From an uncultured Porphyromonadaceae bacterium (GTDB lineage: Bacteria > Bacteroidota > Bacteroidia > Bacteroidales > Muribaculaceae), in the NCBI GenBank assembly GCA_900540625.1, contig UQGP01000005.1, forward strand, positions 1 through 64,000: a DNA stretch of 64,000 nucleotides, given 5' to 3'. Positions 43,981 through 53,658 of this stretch are shown piece after piece (within the stretch, counting starts at the first letter, position 1; the number at the start of each line of letters is the position of its first letter). Both the position numbers and the translations under genes were made by a program. Under the pieces are notes generated by a model. That model ran no database searches. It saw nothing but the letters and a program-made list of their open reading frames with translations, and was not told the origin of the DNA.

Positions 43981-46900
43981 ATGATGAAAAAAAGACTATT
44001 CAAAGCCGCCCTGATGGCGGCAGCGCTGGCCCTTTCCGGGCTGACGGCTATGGCTGCATCGTCCGGCAAATGCGGCAAGTACCTTACGTGGACGCTTGAC
44101 GATGAAGGAGCGCTCGTCGTCACAGGCATGGGCGCAATGTACGACTATGACGATGAAAAGAACGAGAAGTGGGATAAGACACTCATCAAGTCCGTCCAAA
44201 TAGGACCGACTGTTGCGTCAATAGGCGCTTACGCCTTCTCCTCATGTGAAAGTTTGACGAAAGTAACACTATTCGACAATGCGCTAACCACCATCGGAGA
44301 CTTCGCGTTTATGTGGTGTATCAACATGAAATCAATCACCGTTTCAAATTCGGTGAAGACAATAAAGCAGTACGCATTCGCTCAGTGTAAGGCATTGGAA
44401 GATGTCGTAATCGGCAGGTCAGTGTCGGATATAGGTATGGGCGTTTTCTCGCAATGCGGCGCACTGAAAAGCATAAAGGTTAAAGATGGTAATACGACCT
44501 ACGACTCGCGTGACGACTGCAACGCCATAATACATAAGGAGACAAGCGAACTGGTGCGCGGCTGCCAAAACACCGTCATTCCAAACACGGTGACGAGTAT
44601 TGGTATCGGTGCGTTCAGCGATGGCTACGGACTCGAATCTATCGATATACCAAATTCGGTGACAAGCATTAAGAACAGCGCGTTTTTTAAGTGCAAAGAC
44701 CTAAAGCACGTCACTATAGGAGCCTCTGTGGTTTCCATAGGCAAATACGCATTTCAGGAGTGCTTCTCACTGAGGAGCGTTGCTATGGGCGTCTCGGTGG
44801 CTTCCATAGAAGAAGCTGCGTTTGCACACTGCCGAAGCTTGGCCAAACTAAGCGTAGATGCGGCAGAACCCCCAATATGCGGCGGATATGTATTCTCGAG
44901 TGTAGACCAAGGATCATGTGCACTATATGTTCGCTTGGAGTACGCCGAAAAATACAAGGCCGCAGACACATGGAAAGACTTTGCCAACATCAAGACGATA
45001 GACGCCTCCGGCAAGTGCGGCGACAACCTCAAATGGACGCTCGACAGCGACGGCGAGCTCATCATCACCGGTGACGGACCTATGTATAGTTATTTTGACG
45101 AACAAACCGATCGGTGGGATCCAATCTTAGTCAAAAAAGTTTGGATAGACGGACAAGCAACCACAATCGGACAACGGATGTTTGGAGCCTGCACCGAACT
45201 GGAAAGTGTGAAATTGCCCAATTCATTGACACATATAGACGTTAATGCATTCGCCGGCTGTTCCAAGCTGGCAAATGTGACAATCCCAAATTCAGTAACC
45301 CAAATAGGTGCCTTTGCATTCTCCGGCTGTTCATCCTTTACAAGTTTGACAATTCCGGCTTCGGTGACTAATATCGAGAGTAGCATAACCAACTATTGTG
45401 TGGCGCTCAAAAAGATAACGGTTGACCCTAATAACAAGACTTACGACTCGCGTGGTGATTGCAACGCCATAATAGAAACAGCTACAAACACATTGATCAG
45501 CGGGTGTGTTGCCACGTCTATTCCAAATACGGTGACCGCCATCGGTAGAGCTGCGTTCGAGGGTTGTGCAAATCTGGTAAAAGTAGATATTCCCGCTTCA
45601 GTGACAAGCATCGGGGCAGGCGCATTTCAAGCCTGTGAAAATTTGACGAGAGTGGTTATGCCTCCATCGTTGACACACATCGACAACCATGCCTTCTTTG
45701 ATTGCATCAACCTGGAAAGTGTTAATATACCGGACAAGGTTGTAACCATCAAATTCTTCGCTTTTTATAATTGCAAAGAACTAAAAGAAGTCACGATAGG
45801 CAGTTCGGTAGAAAGCATAGAAGGCGAAGTGTTTAATCATTGCGACAAGCTGGAACGTATAATTGTGAAAGCGACTAATCCTCCGGTATGTGGCAAGAAT
45901 TATGCTTTCAATACTGTGGATAAGGAAACATGCCGACTTGTTGTTCCCCGCGAATCTGCCGACCTATACAAAACCGCCTTCGAATGGAAGGATTTTGTCA
46001 ATGTGGAGACCTTGGCGGGAATGGGCAAGTGCGGCGACAATCTCGATTGGATGCTTTACGATACCGGCGAACTCGTGATTACGGGCGACGGGGCCATGTA
46101 TGACTATGTATATGAAGACAAAAGAGCCAAATGGGATAATGAACTTGTCAAGACTGTGCGTATAGAAGGAGCAGTGACCAATATAGGGGATCACGCATTT
46201 GACGAGTGTTCTAATATGACGGATATCAAGATGCCCAACACGATAACCAAGATTGGATCTATCGCGTTTAGCAGCTGCTATGCATTGACGGACATGTCCT
46301 TGCCGAACACTGTTACGACGCTTGGCAGCTGGGCTTACAGCCATTGCCGTTCCCTGACAAAGGTGTATATTCCGAAATCGTTGACCGACATAGGGAACTG
46401 GGCTCTGATCGGTTGCGAAAACGTGACAAGTATGGAAGTCGAACAAGGGAATCCGGTGTTTGACTCGCGTGACAATTGCAACGCCATAATTAGGACCGCT
46501 ACCAACACGCTGGTTGCAGGATCTCAAAACACAGTCATTCCCAACACGGTGACCTCTATCGGAGGGAGCGCTTTCTATGATTGTGAAAACTTAACAAACA
46601 TAATAATTCCGACCTCGGTGACCACTATCGAGAGGGCTGCGTTCTACAGATGTCGCAAGCTGCAAGATGTGGAGATACCCGAGACGGTGACAAGCATCGG
46701 CGAGGCTGCGTTTTCTTTTTGCCATGGCTTTGAGAATGTGAAAATCCCGAACGCGGTTGTCACAATTGATAAAGGCGCCTTTGAATATTGCAACGGCGTT
46801 AAGACGCTTGTCCTCGGCAGTTCGTTGACAAGCATCGGAGATGCAACCTTCCATAATTGTTGGAGACTGAAAGAGATAACGGTAAATGCGACAACTCCGC

Positions 46901-47247
46901 CGACGTGTGGCACACAAGGCGCATTTGAAGGTGTGGACAAAGATGTCTGCATACTGAAAGTTCCACAAGAGTCCGAAGATCTATATAAGACAGCCTTCGA
47001 ATGGAAAGACTTCAAAAACATCACCACTCTCGGTGTCGAGGATGCGGCAATGTACACCGGTATAAATATCCTTGTGTCCGGGCGTACAATCAGTGTATGC
47101 GGTGCTGACGATGATGCCTGTATAGAAGTGTATGATATGTCCGGAATGATGATATATCGTGGTCCCGATAAGTCTGTCGTCGTGCCGACGGACGGTGTCT
47201 ACATCGTCTGCATAGGCGAAATGACGTTCAAGGTGGCTGTGAGATAA
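43981..47247 (+). CDS. BspA-like leucine-rich repeat surface protein
   Basis: The 1,088-residue protein has a signal peptide (about 1-26) and three tandem blocks of about 340 residues starting near 28, 342 and 680. Each opens with K-C-G-x-x-L-x-W-x-L, then a run of BspA-type LRR_5 repeats (V-T-S-I-G-x-x-A-F-x-x-C-x-x-L-x-x-V-x-I-P). In the middle of each block lies a variant unit with Y-D-S-R-x-x-C-N-A-I-I. Each block closes with P-P-x-C-G and a W-K-D-F segment. The C-terminal tail (V-Y-D-M-S-G-M-M-I-Y ... P-T-D-G-V-Y-I-V) resembles a type IX sorting domain. Base composition is more AT-rich than neighbours. Such proteins bind host or bacterial surfaces. Confidence 0.93.
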   Translation: MMKKRLFKAALMAAALALSGLTAMAASSGKCGKYLTWTLDDEGALVVTGMGAMYDYDDEKNEKWDKTLIKSVQIGPTVASIGAYAFSSCESLTKVTLFDNALTTIGDFAFMWCINMKSITVSNSVKTIKQYAFAQCKALEDVVIGRSVSDIGMGVFSQCGALKSIKVKDGNTTYDSRDDCNAIIHKETSELVRGCQNTVIPNTVTSIGIGAFSDGYGLESIDIPNSVTSIKNSAFFKCKDLKHVTIGASVVSIGKYAFQECFSLRSVAMGVSVASIEEAAFAHCRSLAKLSVDAAEPPICGGYVFSSVDQGSCALYVRLEYAEKYKAADTWKDFANIKTIDASGKCGDNLKWTLDSDGELIITGDGPMYSYFDEQTDRWDPILVKKVWIDGQATTIGQRMFGACTELESVKLPNSLTHIDVNAFAGCSKLANVTIPNSVTQIGAFAFSGCSSFTSLTIPASVTNIESSITNYCVALKKITVDPNNKTYDSRGDCNAIIETATNTLISGCVATSIPNTVTAIGRAAFEGCANLVKVDIPASVTSIGAGAFQACENLTRVVMPPSLTHIDNHAFFDCINLESVNIPDKVVTIKFFAFYNCKELKEVTIGSSVESIEGEVFNHCDKLERIIVKATNPPVCGKNYAFNTVDKETCRLVVPRESADLYKTAFEWKDFVNVETLAGMGKCGDNLDWMLYDTGELVITGDGAMYDYVYEDKRAKWDNELVKTVRIEGAVTNIGDHAFDECSNMTDIKMPNTITKIGSIAFSSCYALTDMSLPNTVTTLGSWAYSHCRSLTKVYIPKSLTDIGNWALIGCENVTSMEVEQGNPVFDSRDNCNAIIRTATNTLVAGSQNTVIPNTVTSIGGSAFYDCENLTNIIIPTSVTTIERAAFYRCRKLQDVEIPETVTSIGEAAFSFCHGFENVKIPNAVVTIDKGAFEYCNGVKTLVLGSSLTSIGDATFHNCWRLKEITVNATTPPTCGTQGAFEGVDKDVCILKVPQESEDLYKTAFEWKDFKNITTLGVEDAAMYTGINILVSGRTISVCGADDDACIEVYDMSGMMIYRGPDKSVVVPTDGVYIVCIGEMTFKVAVR

Positions 47248-47295
47248 GCCACGTCCCCCGGGACGATCGTAGCATCTCCCCGCTTTCTTCAAGAA

Positions 47296-47341
47296 TTGAC
47301 AACGCGTCCCGGCGTCCGAAGATGCCGGGATGTGCTGTCAA
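47296..47341 (+). terminator. Long hairpin downstream of the BspA-like gene
   Basis: TTGACA pairs with TGTCAA, then one mismatch, CGCG with TGTG (two G-U pairs in the + strand transcript), and TCCCGGC with GCCGGGA, around a 10-nt loop: about 17 pairs. The G-U pairs would be lost on the other strand, so the structure is better formed by the + strand RNA. No U-tract follows. Confidence 0.6.
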
Positions 47342-47477
47342 GATCGCGAATGAATGTCGAAGAGTGTAAGCGACTGTGAGGGATGGAGAAATGTCGTGAA
47401 AGGTCGGCAAAGGCTTCGAGAATCGGCCTTTGGTGATAATGTATGTTAAAATGGTGTGTGAGACGGCGGTTTTTCAC

Positions 47478-47485
47478 TAATTTTG
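47478..47485 (+). promoter_or_regulatory. -7 promoter element upstream of the DUF2723 gene
   Basis: TAATTTTG followed by TACG fits the Bacteroidota -7 box; the -33 position has only a weak GTG. It implies a transcript starting near 47490 and supports the ATG at 47602. Confidence 0.5.
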
Positions 47486-47601
47486 TACGTTTAACGCGGA
47501 GGCAACGCTCACGACACCTCAGCAAAGGCATCCACGACAATGCCGATGCGACTTCGGAGCGCGCGTCCGCATATGCCGAATATACACTTCAGCAACACTA
47601 T

Positions 47602-50600
47602 ATGAAGCGCTACAACTTAGTCAACAACACCTTGGGATGGCTGTGCTTTGCCATCGCCGCCGTTACCTATCTGCTTACGATAGAGCCTACGGCAAGTTTC
47701 TGGGATTGCCCGGAATTCATTTCGCAGGGCTTTAAGCTCGAAGTGGGTCACCCGCCGGGCAACCCTATATTCATGCTCACGGCACGATTTTTCGTGACCA
47801 TATTCGGCGGCGGCGCCCAAACCGCAGCCATCGCCGTCAATTCGATGTCGGCGCTGCTGAGTGCGGCCACTATTCTGCTGCTGTTCTGGACGGTGACACA
47901 TCTTGTGCGCCGCCTGGTGATACGCGACGATGCGCAGGAAGTCTCGCTGTCCAAGCTGATAATCATTATGGCTGCCGGCGTATGCGGAGCCTTGGCTTAC
48001 ACTTGGAGTGATACCTTCTGGTTCAGCGCCGTCGAAGGCGAGGTTTATGCCTTCTCGTCGTTCTGTACCGCCTTGGTGTTCTGGCTCATCCTCAAGTGGG
48101 AGAACCGCGCCGACCAACCCCATAGCGACCGCTACCTTATCCTGATAGCGTACATCATCGGTGTCAGCATCGCCGTACACTTGCTCAACCTATTGTGTAT
48201 TCCCGCCATTGTCCTGGTGTTCTACTATCGTAAGTTTAAGAATACCAACGTCAAAGGCTCGCTGCTGGCTCTGGCTGTCAGCGTGGTCATCGTGGCCTTC
48301 ATCCTCTACGGCCTTGTACCGGGCTTTATGAAAGTGGCTCAGGAAATCGAGCTGTTCTTTGTCAATGTCGTGGGTCTGTCCTTCAATATGGGCGTGCTGA
48401 TATATGCTATATTGCTGGTGGCCACGTTTGTATGGACCATTCGCGAGCTGTACCTCCAACGCTCGGCCGCACGTATCAAGGTCGGCGTCTTTGCCTCGGT
48501 GCTGCTCTCCGGAATGCTCTTTATCGGTCACGGGCTTACTCTCGGCCTGCTGCTGACCGTGGCTTTTGCCGCATACATCTGGGGCTTCTGCAAGACCGTT
48601 CCCGTGCGGGTGTTCAATGTCATCATACCCGGCATCTTCGTGATATTCGTCGGCTACTCGTCGTACGCGTTGCTGCTGATACGCTCCAGCGCCGACACGC
48701 CTATGAACCAAAACTCGCCGGACAACGTCTTTGCTCTGGCGTCCTACCTCAACCGCGAACAGTATGGCGATACGCCCCTGTTCTACGGACAGACGTGGGC
48801 CGAGGAAATTGCTTGGCAAGAACAAGAAGTGCCTGACGGTCAGGGCGGCACCGTCACTGTCAAGTTTGCACAAGTGGGCGACGACGGTCTGCCGCAGACC
48901 AATATCATCCGAGGCCTGCGCTACGACAACGGCACCCCCGTAGACAACGGCGATATGGCGTACGCCAAGGAAGTCAAGACTTCGCCTGACGCACCCGACC
49001 GCTACGTCAAGGCTCGCCACGATTACAAGTATGAGTACGCTCCCGGCCTGATGATGCTGTTGCCGCGTATGTACTCCAATAATCCGGTGCACGTCAAGAG
49101 CTATAAGTCGTGGAGCCTATACGAAAATCCCGACTTGGCCGGCATCCCCATGGCCGTGCGTAAGAAGTGGCTCGAACAAGGATATGTCGAAGAAACCGAA
49201 TTGCGCCCGTATATCAATAATCAAGTCGAGGTGGATATGGGTACCAAGACTTCGCGCGACGGACGTACGGTGCCCTACACGACTTCGGCATGGAAGCCCT
49301 CCTTCGGCGACAACCTCCGCTACTTTGTCAATTACCAGCTCAATCACATGTACTGGCGATACTTTATGTGGAACTTCGCCGGTCGCCAGAACGATATGGC
49401 CGGCAACGGCGAGCCCAATCTCGGCAACTGGATTAGCGGTATACCCTTCATAGACAATGCCCGTCTGGGTGACCAATCGCTGTTGCCCGACGAATACGGC
49501 AAGAACAATCCCGGACATAATGTCTTCTACATGTTGCCGCTGCTGCTCGGCATCTTCGGATTGCTGTGGCAGGCCCTGCGCAACCATCGCACCGCCCCCG
49601 GACGCGGCATCGAGCAATTCTGGGTGATATTCTTCCTTTTCTTTATGACCGGTATCGCCATCGTGCTGTACCTCAATCAAGTCCCCGGTCAGCCGCGCGA
49701 ACGTGACTATGCCTTTGCCGGATCGTTCTATGCCTTTGCCATCTGGATAGGTATGGGCGTGCCCGCTATAGTTCACGGTATCAATGCGCTGCTCAAGCGT
49801 GCCTTTGCGAAGAAAGGCAGTGCTGACGATGCTTCCGCCGCCGCTTCCGCATCTTCCGCCGCCACTATAACCGTCAAAGCCGAAGATGATGATACCCTGG
49901 AGGTTACGGCCGCCGCACCTTATCGTAAGGTCGGCATCGCCCTGGCCGCACTCATAGGCATCGCCGTGCCTCTGCAAATGGTATCTCAGACATGGGATGA
50001 TCATGACCGTAGCGGCCGCTACACCACGCGTGACTTCGGCGCCAATTACCTGAACTCCGTAGACCCCGATGCAATCATATTCTGCAACGGCGACAACGAC
50101 ACCTTCCCGTTGTGGTATACTCAGGAAGTCGAAGGCGTCCGTACCGATGTCAAGGTTGTCAACCTCAGCTACTTGGAGACAGACTGGTACGCCAATCAGA
50201 TTTCGTCCGCATCCTATGAGGCCAAGGGCGTGCCCATGACCGCCCGCCCCGCCGACTATGCCTACGACCGCCTGCAATATGTCACCTACAGCGCCGAGAC
50301 CGTGGCCGGATACTTGCGTCAGGCACAGAGCCTTATGGATGATCCGTCGTTGTCTGCGGAAGTTATGACCGCCGACCCGATGGCATACAGATCGCTCAAC
50401 CTGCTGACCGAGTACATCAATAAGTCCGGCGGCCTGGACAATGCCATTGCCTCCATCGGCAAGCAGACACACGCCACGGACGCCCTGCGTCAGCTCTACG
50501 ACAATGCACAGCCTGCCGGCAAGGGATTGTCGTCGCTCTACGGCGATCCGGGCGACCCCGACTACACCTTGCCGGTCAGCTACACGCTCAGCAGCGTGTA

Positions 50601-51783
50601 TGTGCCGCTCAACGATGCCGAAATAGTCAAACGTTACGGCCGCCATGCCCAATTCAACGACAGCATTCACGGCGGCGCGTATATGCCCATGGGTCCCGAA
50701 CTGCTTCCGCGCCAGGGACAGCTTAGGGGTATTCTGACTTACGATATCATTGCCAACAGCGCTACCGGCAATTTCCGGCGCCCGGTATACTTTGCTTCGA
50801 CAGTGGCCAACGATATGTATCTGGGCTTCTCGCCATATATGCAGAGCACCGGTATGGCGCTGGAAGTTACACCCTTCCGCAACCAGCCGTCGGTCGTAGC
50901 GCAGAAAGGCTACGCCAATATCGTGGGCAAATTCCGTTGGGGCGGTATCGACACGGCACGTCCCGGGCAGTTGTATCTGGACGAAACCGTGCGCCGTATG
51001 GTGTCCTCGACGCGTCTGGCAATACTCGAAGTGGTCAACGACCTTACCAACTTGGGCGATGCCCCGGCAAACAAGACCGCTCGCGAGGTGTCCAAGAAAG
51101 CCGGGCTGCCCGTACCCAAGACCTGCTACGATATGGCTCGCAACCTTCTTGACTTGATGGTGAAGAAGCTCCCCGGCAACATCGCGCCTTACGAAAGCTC
51201 GCTTGACGTGCGCGTGGCCGCCGCCTACTGCGTCCTCGGACTGTCGGCTCGCAATACCGGCGATTTGGCCAAGGGCCGCGCCATAGCCCTGGCCGGAGCC
51301 AAGCGCTACGGTCAGCTCATCAACTACGGAGCCGGACTTGACCGCGCCACCTTCGACATGCTGGGTCGCATCGATGTAGCCAATATACGCTACAACCTGA
51401 CGCAGGTTGCCGCTGTTGTGGCTACTGCCGACCTCGGCACGAAAATTCTCACCAAGGGAACCCCCATCGCAGACAACGAGAACAAGGGAGAGGCCGTCAC
51501 CGTTGACCAGCAGCGCCTGTTGCTGCTCAATTCGTTCGACATCGAGCGTACCCTCCATCCCTTCGAGATGCTGTATGTACACAACTACAGCGACAAGGAA
51601 TTGGCCGAGGTGCTTGCCGGAGCCGATACGGCAGATGCCGACAGCTACGGGCTCAAAGAACTCAGTGTACTGCTGAGCCTGTCGCGTCACTATGGTTTGA
51701 ATGCCGCCAAGTCCGTCACCGAGCCTGTGGCTAAGGCCGCCGGCGTCAATGTCCGGACCTGGCGCGAAATGACCCTTCGTTGA
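47602..51783 (+). CDS. DUF2723 / GT117 protein O-mannosyltransferase-like membrane protein
   Basis: The 1,393-residue protein starts with a membrane-embedded GT-C-type domain. The first helix is followed by T-I-E-P-T-A-S-F-W-D-C-P-E-F-I with acidic residues D35 and E38 where family enzymes keep catalytic carboxylates. More helices run to about residue 375 and again around 650-760. A soluble C-terminal half (from about 790) carries a tetratricopeptide-like region. Bacteroidota use proteins of this family in O-glycosylation of exported proteins; the donor and acceptor here are unknown. The frame is open upstream to 47443, but the ATG at 47602 begins the conserved sequence. Confidence 0.88.
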   Translation: MKRYNLVNNTLGWLCFAIAAVTYLLTIEPTASFWDCPEFISQGFKLEVGHPPGNPIFMLTARFFVTIFGGGAQTAAIAVNSMSALLSAATILLLFWTVTHLVRRLVIRDDAQEVSLSKLIIIMAAGVCGALAYTWSDTFWFSAVEGEVYAFSSFCTALVFWLILKWENRADQPHSDRYLILIAYIIGVSIAVHLLNLLCIPAIVLVFYYRKFKNTNVKGSLLALAVSVVIVAFILYGLVPGFMKVAQEIELFFVNVVGLSFNMGVLIYAILLVATFVWTIRELYLQRSAARIKVGVFASVLLSGMLFIGHGLTLGLLLTVAFAAYIWGFCKTVPVRVFNVIIPGIFVIFVGYSSYALLLIRSSADTPMNQNSPDNVFALASYLNREQYGDTPLFYGQTWAEEIAWQEQEVPDGQGGTVTVKFAQVGDDGLPQTNIIRGLRYDNGTPVDNGDMAYAKEVKTSPDAPDRYVKARHDYKYEYAPGLMMLLPRMYSNNPVHVKSYKSWSLYENPDLAGIPMAVRKKWLEQGYVEETELRPYINNQVEVDMGTKTSRDGRTVPYTTSAWKPSFGDNLRYFVNYQLNHMYWRYFMWNFAGRQNDMAGNGEPNLGNWISGIPFIDNARLGDQSLLPDEYGKNNPGHNVFYMLPLLLGIFGLLWQALRNHRTAPGRGIEQFWVIFFLFFMTGIAIVLYLNQVPGQPRERDYAFAGSFYAFAIWIGMGVPAIVHGINALLKRAFAKKGSADDASAAASASSAATITVKAEDDDTLEVTAAAPYRKVGIALAALIGIAVPLQMVSQTWDDHDRSGRYTTRDFGANYLNSVDPDAIIFCNGDNDTFPLWYTQEVEGVRTDVKVVNLSYLETDWYANQISSASYEAKGVPMTARPADYAYDRLQYVTYSAETVAGYLRQAQSLMDDPSLSAEVMTADPMAYRSLNLLTEYINKSGGLDNAIASIGKQTHATDALRQLYDNAQPAGKGLSSLYGDPGDPDYTLPVSYTLSSVYVPLNDAEIVKRYGRHAQFNDSIHGGAYMPMGPELLPRQGQLRGILTYDIIANSATGNFRRPVYFASTVANDMYLGFSPYMQSTGMALEVTPFRNQPSVVAQKGYANIVGKFRWGGIDTARPGQLYLDETVRRMVSSTRLAILEVVNDLTNLGDAPANKTAREVSKKAGLPVPKTCYDMARNLLDLMVKKLPGNIAPYESSLDVRVAAAYCVLGLSARNTGDLAKGRAIALAGAKRYGQLINYGAGLDRATFDMLGRIDVANIRYNLTQVAAVVATADLGTKILTKGTPIADNENKGEAVTVDQQRLLLLNSFDIERTLHPFEMLYVHNYSDKELAEVLAGADTADADSYGLKELSVLLSLSRHYGLNAAKSVTEPVAKAAGVNVRTWREMTLR

Positions 51784-51791
51784 ACTGAGCC

Positions 51792-52409
51792 GTGTTTATC
51801 GAACAACCTCCACTGCTATATCGCCTCCTATTTCCGGAGGCCATATGGCGTATCAACCGCTCCGGTGCCGCCACCGTCTATCTCACCTTTGACGATGGCC
51901 CCATCCCGGAAGTGACGCCGCAAGTGCTTGACATCCTCGATGCCGAGGGTGTCAAAGCCACTTTCTTTATGGTAGGCGACAACGTGCGCCGTCACCCCGA
52001 ATTGCTTGACGAAGTTCGCCGTCGCGGACATTCAGTGGGCAATCACACGATGCATCATCTGCAAGGACGTGCCACCACGTGCCGCAACTATCTGCGCGAC
52101 ATCGCCGAGGCCGACGCCCTGATAGGCTCGCCGCTTTTCAGGCCGCCGCACGGTATTATGCGCTGGTCCCAGGCCAAGGCCCTCAAACGCCGTTACAATA
52201 TCATCATGTACGACGTGGTCACGCGTGACTACAGCCGCCGTTTGACGCCGCGCCGTGTGCTCGAAAATGTGCGTCGCTATGCTCGCAGCGGATCCATCAT
52301 CGTCTTCCATGACTCGCTCAAGGCGCGCGACAATATGCTGTGGGCGTTGCCGCGTGCCATACGCTGGCTGCGCCGCCAAGGCTATTCCTTCGGCACGCTC
52401 GGCGAGTGA
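51792..52409 (+). CDS. Polysaccharide deacetylase family protein
   Basis: The 205-residue NodB-type deacetylase begins with GTG (MFIEQPPLLYRLLFPEAIW, typical of this Bacteroidota subfamily). It shows T-F-D-D-G-P-I-P-E-V-T (metal-binding aspartates), H-S-V-G-N-H-T-M-H-H (metal-binding histidines), and F-R-P-P-H-G (arginine/proline motif). No obvious signal peptide is present, although a hydrophobic N-terminal stretch could associate with the membrane. The substrate may be peptidoglycan or a surface glycan. It lies 8 nt after the GT117 gene, so the two probably share an operon. Confidence 0.92.
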   Translation: MFIEQPPLLYRLLFPEAIWRINRSGAATVYLTFDDGPIPEVTPQVLDILDAEGVKATFFMVGDNVRRHPELLDEVRRRGHSVGNHTMHHLQGRATTCRNYLRDIAEADALIGSPLFRPPHGIMRWSQAKALKRRYNIIMYDVVTRDYSRRLTPRRVLENVRRYARSGSIIVFHDSLKARDNMLWALPRAIRWLRRQGYSFGTLGE

Positions 52410-52442
52410 TTTCGCCTTTCACCTATTACTGAGTCGCGACCC

Positions 52443-53543
52443 ATGGCCGAGAATATTGACACCGATGCCGCGGCGCAACAGGCGCTTGCCGACATACGCC
52501 GCGCGGTTTTTGCCGCCGGAGCGTATGCCTGCGGAGTGGTGCGGGCCCTGCCCGTGGCCGCCGAGGTGGTGGCGCATTACGAGGGATGGCTGGCCGACGG
52601 CAACGCCGGAAATATGGACTACCTCGGGCGCTACGGCGAAGTGCGGCGCGACCCGCGTCTGCTCCTCGATGGCGAGGGCGCACATACGCTGATTGTTACA
52701 CTCTTCGCATATCAAGACAATGTCCCCTTGGCCGAGGGGGTGCCATATATTGCGCATTACGCGCTGGGTCAAGACTACCATGACGTATTGCGCCGCCGTC
52801 TCAAGGTCGTCGTCGGTCAATTGCGTCCGCGCTTCGGCGGCAAATGGCGCGTATGCGTCGACAGCGCCCCGCTGATGGAACGATATTGGGCGGTACGTGC
52901 CGGTCTCGGTGTCATCGGCGATAACGGATGTCTGATTGTTCCCGGAACGGGTGCCAACTTCTTTATAGCCACCATAGTGACTACGGCACAGTTGCCCGTG
53001 GACGACCCGGTGGAAGACACTCCGCATTGCCTCGGCTGCGGCCGCTGTGTACGAGCATGTCCCACGGGCGCTCTGCGCGATGACGGCAGTGTCGATGCGC
53101 GCCGTTGCATATCCTACCTCACCATCGAGAGCCATGACGATATCCCGGCGGACATCCCTATCGGTAACACCCTATACGGGTGCGATGTATGCCGCCGTGC
53201 CTGTCCGCTGGCAAGCGGCAGGGCCGCCGCCGGCCAAGACGCTGATGCAAACTATGGGAATGATGGGAACTGTGAGAATGATGAGAGCGATGAAAGCAGA
53301 GGAAATGATGAAAGACCGGTAGGAAATCCGGAATGCACAGAATCTTCCGTTCCCGGCAAATTTGCCGAGGCGTTGACCGTATTGCCGGAATTTACGCCCG
53401 ATCCACGACTTTTGTCCATGACCGTTGCCGACTGGCGGGCATTGGACGAAGATGGTTATGCCGCCCTCACCGCGCATAGTGCCATGCGTCGCGCATCTTT
53501 GGACAAATTGCGCTCCACGCTCCGCCGTTTTCCCGAAGGGTAG
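52443..53543 (+). CDS. queG: Epoxyqueuosine reductase QueG
   Basis: The 366-residue cobalamin- and iron-sulfur-dependent enzyme performs the last step of queuosine synthesis in tRNA. It shows A-L-G-Q-D-Y-H-D-V (catalytic aspartate), G-V-I-G-D-N-G, and the two ferredoxin-like clusters C-L-G-C-G-R-C-V-R-A-C-P and C-D-V-C-R-R-A-C-P. Near the C-terminus (about residues 263-290) lies a low-complexity asparagine/aspartate/glutamate stretch, N-D-G-N-C-E-N-D-E-S-D-E-S, encoded by GATGGGAACTGTGAGAATGA-type repeats. Those repeats resemble the intergenic repeat near recO, and this insertion is unusual for QueG. The conserved end follows it. Confidence 0.93.
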   Translation: MAENIDTDAAAQQALADIRRAVFAAGAYACGVVRALPVAAEVVAHYEGWLADGNAGNMDYLGRYGEVRRDPRLLLDGEGAHTLIVTLFAYQDNVPLAEGVPYIAHYALGQDYHDVLRRRLKVVVGQLRPRFGGKWRVCVDSAPLMERYWAVRAGLGVIGDNGCLIVPGTGANFFIATIVTTAQLPVDDPVEDTPHCLGCGRCVRACPTGALRDDGSVDARRCISYLTIESHDDIPADIPIGNTLYGCDVCRRACPLASGRAAAGQDADANYGNDGNCENDESDESRGNDERPVGNPECTESSVPGKFAEALTVLPEFTPDPRLLSMTVADWRALDEDGYAALTAHSAMRRASLDKLRSTLRRFPEG

Positions 53544-53616
53544 GGCACTTGGTATTGTTAGCAGGCGGTTTCGTACATTCGCGCGGAGCCGAAGCTGATA
53601 TATCGCCTAATAATTG

Positions 53617-53624
53617 TATCTTTG
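53617..53624 (+). promoter_or_regulatory. -7 promoter element of the LytTR gene
   Basis: TATCTTTG followed by CGCAAC fits the Bacteroidota -7 box; the -33 region has only CTG. The LytTR ATG is 35 nt downstream. Confidence 0.55.
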
Positions 53625-53658
53625 CGCAACTAAATCATTGAACGGCTAAAAAGCAATA

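Larger units (their letters stand above)
47248..47601. other. 354-nt gap between the BspA-like and DUF2723 genes
   Basis: It contains a strong hairpin (47296-47341) and a -7 promoter element (47478-47485). The open frame continuing into the DUF2723 gene from 47443 has no family similarity. Nothing else is recognisable. Confidence 0.7.

Noticed and set aside
47252..47265. CGTCCC-CC-GGGACG as a terminator for the BspA-like gene
   Set aside because: The stem is 6 bp with a 2-nt loop and no U-tract; the longer hairpin at 47296-47341 is the better candidate.
49117..51690. An 857-codon open frame on the minus strand
   Set aside because: It lies wholly opposite the well-supported DUF2723/GT117 gene. 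Long antisense frames are expected in GC-rich coding sequence, and its translation has no recognisable motif.
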